From: CAXBNB01 sp040151475
Lineage (GTDB): Bacteria > Bacteroidota > Bacteroidia > Cytophagales > Cyclobacteriaceae
Length of the DNA: 40,883 nucleotides
Assembly (NCBI RefSeq): GCF_040151475.1
Contig: NZ_JBDKWG010000082.1
Coordinates: 1-40,883, forward strand
Direction of reading: 5' to 3'
Shown here: piece after piece, positions 15,238 through 23,187 of the stretch
How positions within the stretch are numbered: the first letter of the stretch is position 1
How the letters are laid out: each line of letters begins with the position of its first letter
Translations under genes and position numbers: made by a program
The notes under the pieces: model-generated
What the model was told of the DNA's origin: nothing
Database searches by the model: none
What the model saw: the letters and a program-made list of their open reading frames with translations, nothing else

Positions 15238-16686
15238 ATGCTTCCATGGAAATCTATTATTAGAGTAAATAAAAAGGAATCTCGTGCTGTTTATCTACAA
15301 GTAGCTGATGCTATCATAGATGAATTAATGGCTGGAAGGATTTCGAAAGCATATAAAATGCCCGGAACCAGAATACTGGCAGAAGAATTAAAATTGAATA
15401 GAAAGACTGTATCTCTGGCTTATGACGAACTTTTGGCTCAGGGATGGTTAGAAGTGATACCTTCGAAAGGTACTTACATTAAAAACTCCCTTCCTATACA
15501 AAAACACCAATCCTTACCACAGAATCCATCTTATCAGCCCGGAAGATTTGTTGAAAGCCTCTCCAACTTATCATTTGTAGCTAATCAGGATTTTACCTGT
15601 CCTATTAATACAATAGATGACGGTACACCGGACTACCGCATGGCACCAATCGATATTCTGCTAAAAACAGCACGATCAATTTCAAGGGGAAATATCGGAC
15701 GGTCTGTACTGCTAAACGCAAGTTCTTACGGCAATATTACACTTAGAAAAACCCTTGTAACTTATTTATCATCAACCAGAGCACTCAATGGATCTGAAGA
15801 AAATATTTTGGTCACAAGGGGAAGTCAAATGGCAATTTACCTGCTCTTCAATGTACTTTTAAAAAAAGGAGATAATGTAATAGTTGGAGAGCTAAACTAT
15901 AAAAATGCAGATCAGATCATTCAACACCTCGGAGCAAACCTGATTAAAATTCCACTTGACAATACTGGTCTGAACATACAAGAAATAGAAAAAGCTTGTT
16001 TGGAAAACAAAATCAGAGCAGTATATATATCACCTCACCACCACTACCCCACTACTGTGACTATGCCCACAGAAAACCGCATAAAACTACTTGAGTTATC
16101 GTCTCAATACAACTTCGCTATTGTAGAAGATGACTATGATTACGATTACCATTATACCGGAACTCCGATTTTGCCTTTATCCAGTTTAGACAGGTCAGGG
16201 AATGTCATTTATATTGGTTCATTCAGTAAGATTCTGGTGCCGTCCGTCCGAATGGGTTATGTATTTGCCCATCCAAAAGTAATACATGAAATTGCCAAAT
16301 TGAGGAGAATGATAGACAAGCAAGGTGACCCAATAACAGAAAGGGCTTTGGCCGAACTTATCAAAGAAAATGAAATTCAGAGATGCCTGAAAAAAGCAGT
16401 AGTAGCCTACAAAAACCGAAGAGATATTTTCTGTTCAAGACTTCAAAGTGAATTAGCGAATGAAATTGATTTCAATATCCCGGATGGGGGAATGGCAATT
16501 TGGGCTACATTTAACAATGATATTATTGTGAAAGAACTCGTTAAAAAAGCAAAGCAAAACAATTTGTTTCTAAACATTGATCCTGAAAGAACACCACACT
16601 CTTGTCGGCTAGGCTTTGCTTCTATGAATGAAGAAGAAATGGATTGGAATCTAAATGCACTTCTTAAAACAGTAAAGGAATATTGA
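15238..16686 (+). CDS. MocR/PdxR-family GntR regulator fused to an aminotransferase domain
   Basis: The ATG at 15238 gives 482 residues and the N terminus MLPWKSIIRV, which matches how relatives begin; the ATG five codons earlier is less likely. Residues 15-80 form a GntR winged helix (YLQVADAIIDELMAGRI, KMPGTRILAEELKLNRKTVS, GWLEVIPSKGTYI). The rest is a fold-type I aminotransferase domain with EDDYDYDYHY and the PLP-binding Lys331 in GSFSK. MocR proteins use PLP or an amino-acid adduct as effector. It is divergent from the osmC/oxidase operon and probably regulates it; a role in vitamin B6 metabolism is less likely because no pdx genes are nearby. Confidence 0.88.
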   Translation: MLPWKSIIRVNKKESRAVYLQVADAIIDELMAGRISKAYKMPGTRILAEELKLNRKTVSLAYDELLAQGWLEVIPSKGTYIKNSLPIQKHQSLPQNPSYQPGRFVESLSNLSFVANQDFTCPINTIDDGTPDYRMAPIDILLKTARSISRGNIGRSVLLNASSYGNITLRKTLVTYLSSTRALNGSEENILVTRGSQMAIYLLFNVLLKKGDNVIVGELNYKNADQIIQHLGANLIKIPLDNTGLNIQEIEKACLENKIRAVYISPHHHYPTTVTMPTENRIKLLELSSQYNFAIVEDDYDYDYHYTGTPILPLSSLDRSGNVIYIGSFSKILVPSVRMGYVFAHPKVIHEIAKLRRMIDKQGDPITERALAELIKENEIQRCLKKAVVAYKNRRDIFCSRLQSELANEIDFNIPDGGMAIWATFNNDIIVKELVKKAKQNNLFLNIDPERTPHSCRLGFASMNEEEMDWNLNALLKTVKEY

Positions 16687-16689
16687 TCC

Positions 16690-17148
16690 TTACAACTTGA
16701 AAGGCAGGAATGGGCTAACATCTCCACCATATTTATGTACTTCTCTTATGATAGTGGAACTGATATGAGCCAACTCTGGAGATGTAATCAAAAACACAGT
16801 TTCCAAATTGGAATTAATGTAGCGATTGACTTGAGAAATACTATTTTCATATTCAAAATCAGTAGTGTTTCTCAAACCCCTCACCAAAAAATTGGCTCCC
16901 GTCTTCTTTGCCAGATCTGCCGTCAATTCATTATAAGTCAACACGCTAATACGATCATCCCCGGTGAAACAAGACTGGATTCTTTCAACCATATAATCCA
17001 CTTCGAAATAGTGTTTTTTAGCCGCATTGTGACCAATGGCAATAATGACTTCATCAAACAGGGTTAAACTTCTTTTTACTATATCTTCATGACCTTTCGT
17101 GAAAGGATCAAAAGAACCCGGAAAAAGAGCTATTTTTTTTTCTGACAT
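16690..17148 (-). CDS. coaD: Phosphopantetheine adenylyltransferase
   Basis: This 152-residue enzyme performs the fourth step of coenzyme A synthesis, joining ATP and 4'-phosphopantetheine. The nucleotidyltransferase motif FPGSFDPFTKGHEDIV (9-24) includes the TxGH signature, VRGLRNTTDFEYE binds the pantetheine substrate, and ISSTIIRE is the second ATP motif. Length and motifs are normal. It follows the DUF3822 gene by 11 bases and ends three bases from the convergent MocR gene. Confidence 0.97.
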   Translation of the reverse strand: MSEKKIALFPGSFDPFTKGHEDIVKRSLTLFDEVIIAIGHNAAKKHYFEVDYMVERIQSCFTGDDRISVLTYNELTADLAKKTGANFLVRGLRNTTDFEYENSISQVNRYINSNLETVFLITSPELAHISSTIIREVHKYGGDVSPFLPFKL

Positions 17149-17159
17149 TCCAAAGGAAG

Positions 17160-18053
17160 TTAGTCACAAAGAAATACGCTGAACAAGTCGAAGTTTTGAT
17201 GATCAGGAATTTCATCAAACTCAAAACTGAAATTCAGGTAGGAAGGTTTGCTTCCAAATGAGATATTTCCTATATACTTTTGGAGTAATCCGAAATGCTC
17301 AGAGTCGTGCTTTATATTACCCCAAACAATCACTTTCTGGTGTCTTTGACTCAATCCAAATTCCTTAAACACCAACATGATATACTTCAGATAATCTTTG
17401 CTTATTTTGACAGCAAACTGATTGTAATAATGAAGCTTTTGATTTTCAGAAACGAAGACATGCAAAATACCACGATCAACTATGCAAAACATCGTCTTTT
17501 CATGGGTATGATCATCGTATCTTAAAATACCTTCTATCAGGGCACTTCCCTGATGAATTACCTGAAGGTTTTTAGATGGATACAAAGAGCGCATCCATTT
17601 TACGAGTCTTTTATCAGCTGCAAAAATATTAACAGCATTTGAACTGATGTGCTTATAGTAATAGATATCTTCCACTGAATCGTTTATTTCACAGTTCAGC
17701 AGAAGATAATCTCTCATAGATTCTTCAATAAAATGAGATGATGGGATTAAAGAGAACTTGTGACTCTTGATGGATAACTTAACAGATTTCCAAAATCCGG
17801 CCATCAACAGATGATGATTCTCAAACAAAGAAGCCAATATTGCTAAACGGGTCTTGATCGTTTTTACATCCTCAAAGATATAATCCTCCAGAAGCAGACA
17901 AGTATTGGTTTCTACATCAGTAATACAAAACTGAAAATCCCGAATACCTACTTGCATAGACAAGCTGTATTGATGCAATCTTTCTACATCAAACTTTTCA
18001 TCTTTAATTTTTCTTACGAGCTTATAACTCCCCGATTTTGCTGCGGCTTCCAA
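17160..18053 (-). CDS. DUF3822 family protein
   Basis: This 297-residue protein belongs to the DUF3822 family of Bacteroidota, whose genes are typically found immediately before coaD as here. Recognisable pieces are YKLVRKIKDEKF near the start, VKTIKTRLAILAS and CIVDRGILHVFV. The function is unknown. No ATG lies near the expected N terminus: the only plausible start is TTG at 18053, and the next Met is at residue 33, inside the conserved region. It starts eight bases after the stop of the unknown gene at 18062, so the three genes are probably cotranscribed. Confidence 0.75.
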   Translation of the reverse strand: MEAAAKSGSYKLVRKIKDEKFDVERLHQYSLSMQVGIRDFQFCITDVETNTCLLLEDYIFEDVKTIKTRLAILASLFENHHLLMAGFWKSVKLSIKSHKFSLIPSSHFIEESMRDYLLLNCEINDSVEDIYYYKHISSNAVNIFAADKRLVKWMRSLYPSKNLQVIHQGSALIEGILRYDDHTHEKTMFCIVDRGILHVFVSENQKLHYYNQFAVKISKDYLKYIMLVFKEFGLSQRHQKVIVWGNIKHDSEHFGLLQKYIGNISFGSKPSYLNFSFEFDEIPDHQNFDLFSVFLCD

Positions 18054-18061
18054 TATATTAT

Positions 18062-18652
18062 TTATTCCCAGTTACCTGATGTAGTTACACTTGTTCTAGA
18101 ACCAAATCTCAGTGGCTTTCTGGTTCTTGCTTCATTACTTTCTTTTCGGGCAGGGTTTACAGATGCTGTACTCCAAACTTCAACTACATCTACACTTACA
18201 CCACTCTTATCGATTTTATCTGCCCACATACCAAACTTTTTGCTAGGATCTACTGGTGAATATGGCAGTGTAGCCAGGTCAAACTTAGGATATTTTGCAG
18301 GTGAAAATATAGAATCTCTTACCAGTTTAGTTCCCAAAGTGTCAATTTCAAGATAAATACTATCTGCACCATAATCCAACGTAATAATGTGTTCAATTTT
18401 AGAAGTAATGTAAAATTGACCTGAATCGATGAAGCTAATCAGTTTATTCCAATCGCTGGTATATTGTCCATTCACCGACTGATATGCAATCTGAGCATCA
18501 CGGATCATCATCAATTTATTAATTATTTTACCTTCCATTTTTTCAATTCTCTCTGCTTCATCAATTGAATCAAAGATACTATTGTATAAAAGAACAGCAA
18601 GAACTATGGAAACAATTAAAGCTGCAATGGAGATGATTCTGGTTGTGTTCAT
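18062..18652 (-). CDS. Membrane-anchored protein of unknown function in the coaD operon
   Basis: This 196-residue protein has one N-terminal TM helix (about 7-25) followed by a short coiled-coil-prone segment and a sequence KLMMIRDAQIAYQSVNGQYT that recalls pilin-like or PilE-type N-terminal domains, though without their processing site. The C-terminal 30 residues are basic and serine/arginine-rich. I do not recognise a named family. It precedes DUF3822 and coaD at eight bases, which suggests conserved linkage to that pair. Confidence 0.65.
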   Translation of the reverse strand: MNTTRIISIAALIVSIVLAVLLYNSIFDSIDEAERIEKMEGKIINKLMMIRDAQIAYQSVNGQYTSDWNKLISFIDSGQFYITSKIEHIITLDYGADSIYLEIDTLGTKLVRDSIFSPAKYPKFDLATLPYSPVDPSKKFGMWADKIDKSGVSVDVVEVWSTASVNPARKESNEARTRKPLRFGSRTSVTTSGNWE

Positions 18653-18716
18653 ATTAGATTGTTTTTGTGCAATATTAAATATTTTTAAAGTAAGTTTTGG
18701 TTACGAAAACGCTATT

Positions 18717-19211
18717 TTAGAGATTATTTTCAAAATTAAAAAATCCAGCACTGTTTAATAACTCCTTAGTACTACTACAGTTTAGAAATATCCCATGGAA
18801 GTACTCCTTGTTCATGCTATTGATTTCCTTAAAGTCCATCATCCTTACCTCATCTATTATCTGTTGAGCCTCTCCTGCTTCAGGATCAATACCCACTTTT
18901 AATGTTCCTTTCTTTAATTCGACTTTGAAAAATAGTTCAATAGCATGCAATGGTTGCTGTATAAATTCAGAAGCAAACAAAAAGTCACAAACTTCCACAA
19001 ATAATCCTGTCTCTTCCAGAAATTCTCTTTTCAAACTTTCGGATATCGACTGTCCAAACTCTACTCCACCACCAGGCGGCATCCAAAGTGTTTGCTTCTT
19101 TCCAAGGTTTTTATGCTTAACCAGTAATATAGAATCCCCTTCTACAAGAATACCACAAACTCTAACCCTCACTTTACCTCCATATATTTTTGATATTTCT
19201 TCTTTGTCCAT
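18717..19211 (-). CDS. Nudix hydrolase
   Basis: From the ATG at 19211 this is a 164-residue Nudix enzyme; a TTG three codons earlier also fits the frame. The Nudix box runs from GGGVEFGQS through REFLEETGL, with the metal-binding REFLEE intact. The Glu that normally ends the GX5E part is Gln, a substitution I recall from other members. The family hydrolyses nucleoside diphosphates linked to another group, and the substrate cannot be told here. It is divergent from the RecD-like helicase. Confidence 0.88.
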   Translation of the reverse strand: MDKEEISKIYGGKVRVRVCGILVEGDSILLVKHKNLGKKQTLWMPPGGGVEFGQSISESLKREFLEETGLFVEVCDFLFASEFIQQPLHAIELFFKVELKKGTLKVGIDPEAGEAQQIIDEVRMMDFKEINSMNKEYFHGIFLNCSSTKELLNSAGFFNFENNL

Positions 19212-19328
19212 TGTGCTCAAAAATATAGAAAAATGATTTTATCAAGTGCTAATAATTTTCCTATATAAAATTAATCGGGGAGTCTGTTTTGTTACATTCG
19301 CAGTAAACTTCACATATCAAGCAAAAAA

Positions 19329-20726
19329 TTGCCACAACCCTCATCTATACTAAAAAATAAATTTCCATTTGAACCCACTAGTGGGCAATTAAAAATCATT
19401 GATTATTTAGATGAATTTCTTGAAACCAGAGAACATAAGCCTACAGTCATAATAAAAGGCTATGCTGGTACAGGCAAAACAACCCTAATGGGTGCATTGG
19501 TGAAAGTTTTACCCTTGTTTAATCAGCAATTTGTATTGCTGGCTCCCACAGGTAGGGCCGCAAAAGTATTGAGCAGTTATTCCGGCCGGGTGGCATTTAC
19601 AATTCATAAAAAAATATACAAAAGCGTTGGTGGTCAAGGTGAGGTAGGCTTGAGTTTTAAAAGGCAGAAAAATTACCAGAAAGACACTATTTTTATAGTT
19701 GATGAAGCTTCCATGATTCCCGTTCAAAAAGACTTTAATGGCAGAAGTCTTCTCACCGATCTCATAGACTATATATTTGAAAAAGAAGGAAACAAACTCA
19801 TTTTGATCGGAGACACAGCCCAGCTTCCTCCGGTAATGCAGGAAGAGAGTTTTGCCTTAGACCATGCTTTCTTATCCGACATGTATCGATTAAATATTGT
19901 TAATTTTGAATTAACAGAAATCACTCGTCAGGCTCTTAACAGTGGTATTTTACAAAACGCCACTCAACTCAGGTCTCAGCTCAATCAAAACCCAATCAAA
20001 ATCAAGTTCAACACCTCTCAATATCCTGATATTTTCAGAATGACCAGCGAAAGACTAGAGGATGGATTGCGCTACTCTTACGACAAATATGGTATTGAAA
20101 ATACTCTTATTATTTGTCGGTCAAATCGATCTGCGGTACAATACAATAAATTTATCCGCCATCAATTGCTGTTTCGTGAGGAAGAATTGGAAGCTGGAGA
20201 TTTACTTATGATTGCCAAAAACAATTATATGTTTTTACCCGACGATATGCCATCAGGTTTTTTGGCCAATGGTGATTTTGTAGAGGTACTCAAGATAAAA
20301 AACACGGAAGAAATGTATGGTCTCAGGTTTGCCGATCTTGAACTCAAATTACTGGACTACTCCTACAAAAACTCATTCGAAGCAAAAGTGATTTTAGACA
20401 CGCTACACTCAAACACTCCTGCTTTACCTGCTGATTTAAATAAAGCTCTATATGAGCAAGCGTTAGAAGACTATGGTGGCCTAACAAGAAAGCAGCAAAA
20501 AGAAGAAATGAAAAAAGACCCATACATTAATGCACTACAAATTAAGTACGCTTATGCACTTACCTGCCACAAATCTCAAGGTGGTCAATGGAACGCTATT
20601 TTTGTAGATCAGGGATATCTTACACTGGAAAAAATCGACAAAGAATTTTTGAGGTGGGTATATACAGCAGTCACCAGAGCCAGGAATGAATTATTTTTAT
20701 TGAATTTTCATAGCAGTTTTTTTTAA
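19329..20726 (+). CDS. RecD-like/UvrD-type DNA helicase
   Basis: This 465-residue superfamily 1B helicase has Walker A GYAGTGKTT (44-52), TGRAAKVL (motif Ia), Walker B IFIVDEASM (Asp125, Glu126), ILIGDTAQLPPV (motif III) and the C-terminal LTCHKSQGGQW and YTAVTRARNELFLL motifs of UvrD_C_2 domains. It is much shorter than RecD2 and has no RecB/RecC neighbours, so it belongs to the stand-alone exodeoxyribonuclease-like helicases common in Bacteroidota. The start must be non-ATG: TTG at 19329 fits, since the first in-frame ATG is after Walker A. It is followed by DUF1573 after a hairpin. Confidence 0.88.
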   Translation: MPQPSSILKNKFPFEPTSGQLKIIDYLDEFLETREHKPTVIIKGYAGTGKTTLMGALVKVLPLFNQQFVLLAPTGRAAKVLSSYSGRVAFTIHKKIYKSVGGQGEVGLSFKRQKNYQKDTIFIVDEASMIPVQKDFNGRSLLTDLIDYIFEKEGNKLILIGDTAQLPPVMQEESFALDHAFLSDMYRLNIVNFELTEITRQALNSGILQNATQLRSQLNQNPIKIKFNTSQYPDIFRMTSERLEDGLRYSYDKYGIENTLIICRSNRSAVQYNKFIRHQLLFREEELEAGDLLMIAKNNYMFLPDDMPSGFLANGDFVEVLKIKNTEEMYGLRFADLELKLLDYSYKNSFEAKVILDTLHSNTPALPADLNKALYEQALEDYGGLTRKQQKEEMKKDPYINALQIKYAYALTCHKSQGGQWNAIFVDQGYLTLEKIDKEFLRWVYTAVTRARNELFLLNFHSSFF

Positions 20727-20746
20727 TTTGCCGTTATATACATCTA

Positions 20747-20763
20747 ATGCCCTTCTTGGGCAT
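20747..20763. other. Short hairpin between the helicase and DUF1573 genes
   Basis: ATGCCC and GGGCAT pair around a TTCTT loop. No T-run follows on the plus strand, so it is not a standard terminator; it may be a weak terminator or an mRNA-stability element. Confidence 0.35.
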
Positions 20764-20805
20764 ACAATTTGTTACGATTATCACAAGTATTAATATTTGA
20801 AAACC

Positions 20806-21243
20806 ATGAAGAAACTATCATTATTATTATTCATTGCCCTATTTGCAACATTCACCTCATTTGCTCAGGAATCCGAAAAAAAAGCAGAACCTCAGCCGGG
20901 TCCATACATTACATTTGAGGAAAAATCTCATGATTTTGGAGATATCGAACAGGGTGATATTGTTGAATATGTTTTTAACTTTGAAAATACTGGTGATGCC
21001 CCGCTTATTTTATCCAATGTACAAACTACCTGCGGATGTACTACTTCTTTCTGGCCAAGAGAACCAATTGCTCCTGGAGCCAAGTCAAAAATAGAGGCAA
21101 AATTTAACAGTAGAGGAAAAAACGGAAGACAAAACAAAGTGATTACCATCACATCCAATGCTATAAACAATCCTGAAAGAGTCAGTATTATTTCGAATGT
21201 GCTTCCTAAAAAAACTACAGAAACAAAAGAGACTGAAGGTTAA
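20806..21243 (+). CDS. DUF1573 domain exported protein
   Basis: From the ATG at 20806 the protein is 145 residues, with a signal peptide MKKLSLLLFIALFATFTSFA cut before QE. The single DUF1573 domain is an Ig-like fold with HDFGDIEQGD, FENTGDAPLILSNVQTTCGCT and APGAKSKIEAKFNS, the family's strongest landmarks. DUF1573 proteins are abundant, exported and uncharacterised in Bacteroidota. A TTG three codons upstream is open but unlikely. The symporter gene converges on it. Confidence 0.9.
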   Translation: MKKLSLLLFIALFATFTSFAQESEKKAEPQPGPYITFEEKSHDFGDIEQGDIVEYVFNFENTGDAPLILSNVQTTCGCTTSFWPREPIAPGAKSKIEAKFNSRGKNGRQNKVITITSNAINNPERVSIISNVLPKKTTETKETEG

Positions 21244-21280
21244 TCAGATTACTCACTTTCACATTTTTTTGTGGTCTATG

Positions 21281-22963
21281 CTATTGCTTTTTTAGCATGG
21301 ACTGCAACAACATGCTGAGTAGAATTGTCATTACACATCCTATTACATTGAACCACAGATAGCCAATATCAGTGAAAAGAAAAAGCAGAAAGATCGTAAT
21401 TTGAGAAACTATTGCCGCTATAAATACGGCATTGCCTTTTACATGTTTGACGAAGAAAGCGACCAGAAAAATTCCCAGAATATTACCATAAAAAATAGAA
21501 CCAAGAATGTTCACCATTTCGATAAGGTTCTCTGACAAATGAGCCATAAATGCAAATGCAATAGCCAACCCTCCCCAGAGTACTGTTAGCCATTTAGACG
21601 CATTCAGGTAATTTTTGTCTGAAGCTTTAGTATTGATAATGTTCTTATAAAAATCAACAACGGTAGTAGAAGCCAATGCATTTATTTCTGACGATGTGGA
21701 AGACATTGCCGCAGAAAAGATCACAGCAATCAGCAACCCAATCAACCCATGGGGAAGGTAGTTTAATATGAATGTGAGAAAAACATAATCAGAATCTTTG
21801 GTCTTAATAGCCCCATCCACAGAAGAAATCAATGTTTTCATTTCATCTCTTTTAGAATCAACAGCAGCGGCATTTTCTATAAGCTCATCCCCAACTTGTT
21901 GTATATTGCCATCACCCTTTTTTAAGGCATCTCTATAATCCAAAGCTGATTGTTTTCTCTTTTCAATCAGGTCATCATGATCAGATTTTATTTGATTGAG
22001 TTCAATGGTTTTTCCAGCACCTTTCACTGTTTCTAACGATGCATTATTGAAGTGTACAGGAGGCTGATAAAAAACATAGAACACGTATATAAGTACCCCT
22101 GTAAGTAAGATGAAAAACTGCATAGGTATTTTCAATATGGCATTGAACATGAGTCCCATTTTGCTTTCCGTAGTATTTTTACCTCCCAGGTAGCGCTGAA
22201 CCTGAGACTGATCGGTACCAAAATATGAAAGTGCCAAAAACAACCCTCCTAATACACCAGACCATACAGTATATCGTGTCTCAAAATTCAAACTAAAATC
22301 TACCGCATTAAGTTTGTTTAATCTACCAGCGATCTCCAATGCTCCGGTAAACGACACAAAAGGAGACAAATAATCAAGAATGTAAAAGAAGGCCATCACC
22401 ATGCCTATCAGGATTACCGCCATTTGGTACTTTTGTGTCAGGCTAACCGCTTTTGTACCCCCAGACACGGTGTAAATAATTACTAAGATTCCTACAAGTA
22501 ATATTGTCCAGGACAAGTCCCAAACCAAAATAGTCGAAAGGATGATAGCAGGAGCATAAATGGTGATACCTGCAGCCAAACCACGTTGTACCATAAATAA
22601 AAATGCTCCTAACAATCTGGTTTTTTGATCGAACCTTTTTTCTAAAAATTCATACGCTGTATATACATTCAGTTTGTAATAGAGAGGAATAAAAACAAAA
22701 GCTACAATGATCAAAGCGATAGGTAGTCCAAAATAGTTCTGAACAAACCCCATTCCGCTTTCATAACCCTGGCCTGGCGTGCTTATAAAAGTAATGGCAC
22801 TGGCTTGGGTAGCCATCACGGACAAACCAATAGTCCCCCATTTCATACTTTTATCACCAAGTAAATACCCTTCTATATTTCTATTGCCCTTCGTCTTCCA
22901 GACACCATATCCAACAATAAAACCCAGTGTTCCAAATAGTACTAAGAAATCAAGAAAGTGCAT
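21281..22963 (-). CDS. Sodium:solute symporter (SSS family)
   Basis: This 560-residue transporter has about 13 hydrophobic segments with an N-terminal FLVLFGTLGFIVGYG helix, the conserved RNIEGYLLGDKSM loop and MATQASAITFISTPG, which carries the sodium and substrate site of SSS proteins. A hydrophilic, coiled-coil-prone insertion of about 90 residues (302-392) interrupts the transmembrane core. The substrate is not evident. It is the last gene of an operon with a 39-aa membrane peptide and a PIG-L deacetylase, which suggests uptake of a sugar derivative released from a glycan, but this is inference. Confidence 0.9.
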   Translation of the reverse strand: MHFLDFLVLFGTLGFIVGYGVWKTKGNRNIEGYLLGDKSMKWGTIGLSVMATQASAITFISTPGQGYESGMGFVQNYFGLPIALIIVAFVFIPLYYKLNVYTAYEFLEKRFDQKTRLLGAFLFMVQRGLAAGITIYAPAIILSTILVWDLSWTILLVGILVIIYTVSGGTKAVSLTQKYQMAVILIGMVMAFFYILDYLSPFVSFTGALEIAGRLNKLNAVDFSLNFETRYTVWSGVLGGLFLALSYFGTDQSQVQRYLGGKNTTESKMGLMFNAILKIPMQFFILLTGVLIYVFYVFYQPPVHFNNASLETVKGAGKTIELNQIKSDHDDLIEKRKQSALDYRDALKKGDGNIQQVGDELIENAAAVDSKRDEMKTLISSVDGAIKTKDSDYVFLTFILNYLPHGLIGLLIAVIFSAAMSSTSSEINALASTTVVDFYKNIINTKASDKNYLNASKWLTVLWGGLAIAFAFMAHLSENLIEMVNILGSIFYGNILGIFLVAFFVKHVKGNAVFIAAIVSQITIFLLFLFTDIGYLWFNVIGCVMTILLSMLLQSMLKKQ

Positions 22964-23011
22964 TTAATGTAATTGATATTATAAATAATTTTACTGTAAA
23001 AGCTTCGGTAA

Positions 23012-23131
23012 TTACTTAAAAGAGATACTAAACCAATAAAGAAGCAATATCATGCCGACCAGATTAAAAAAGACGAAAAGGTACATATTTTTCCAAGTAC
23101 GGAAAAACGGTGGTTTATCTTCTGTTTCCAT
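23012..23131 (-). CDS. 39-residue membrane peptide between PIG-L and the symporter
   Basis: An ATG at 23131 opens a 39-codon frame that ends in TAA at 23012. The peptide has a charged head, a PPFFRTWKNMY motif and one TM helix (about residues 17-34). Similar short proteins with FFKTWKNMY, which I recall from Bacteroidota, sit beside SSS transporters, so it is very likely a true gene and possibly an accessory subunit. It lies 48 bases before the symporter start and about 55 bases after the PIG-L stop. Confidence 0.75.
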   Translation of the reverse strand: METEDKPPFFRTWKNMYLFVFFNLVGMILLLYWFSISFK

Positions 23132-23187
23132 ATTATTTAGATAGCATTTTTATATAATCCTGAAGTTGCCCTTTCATAAAACTAAAA

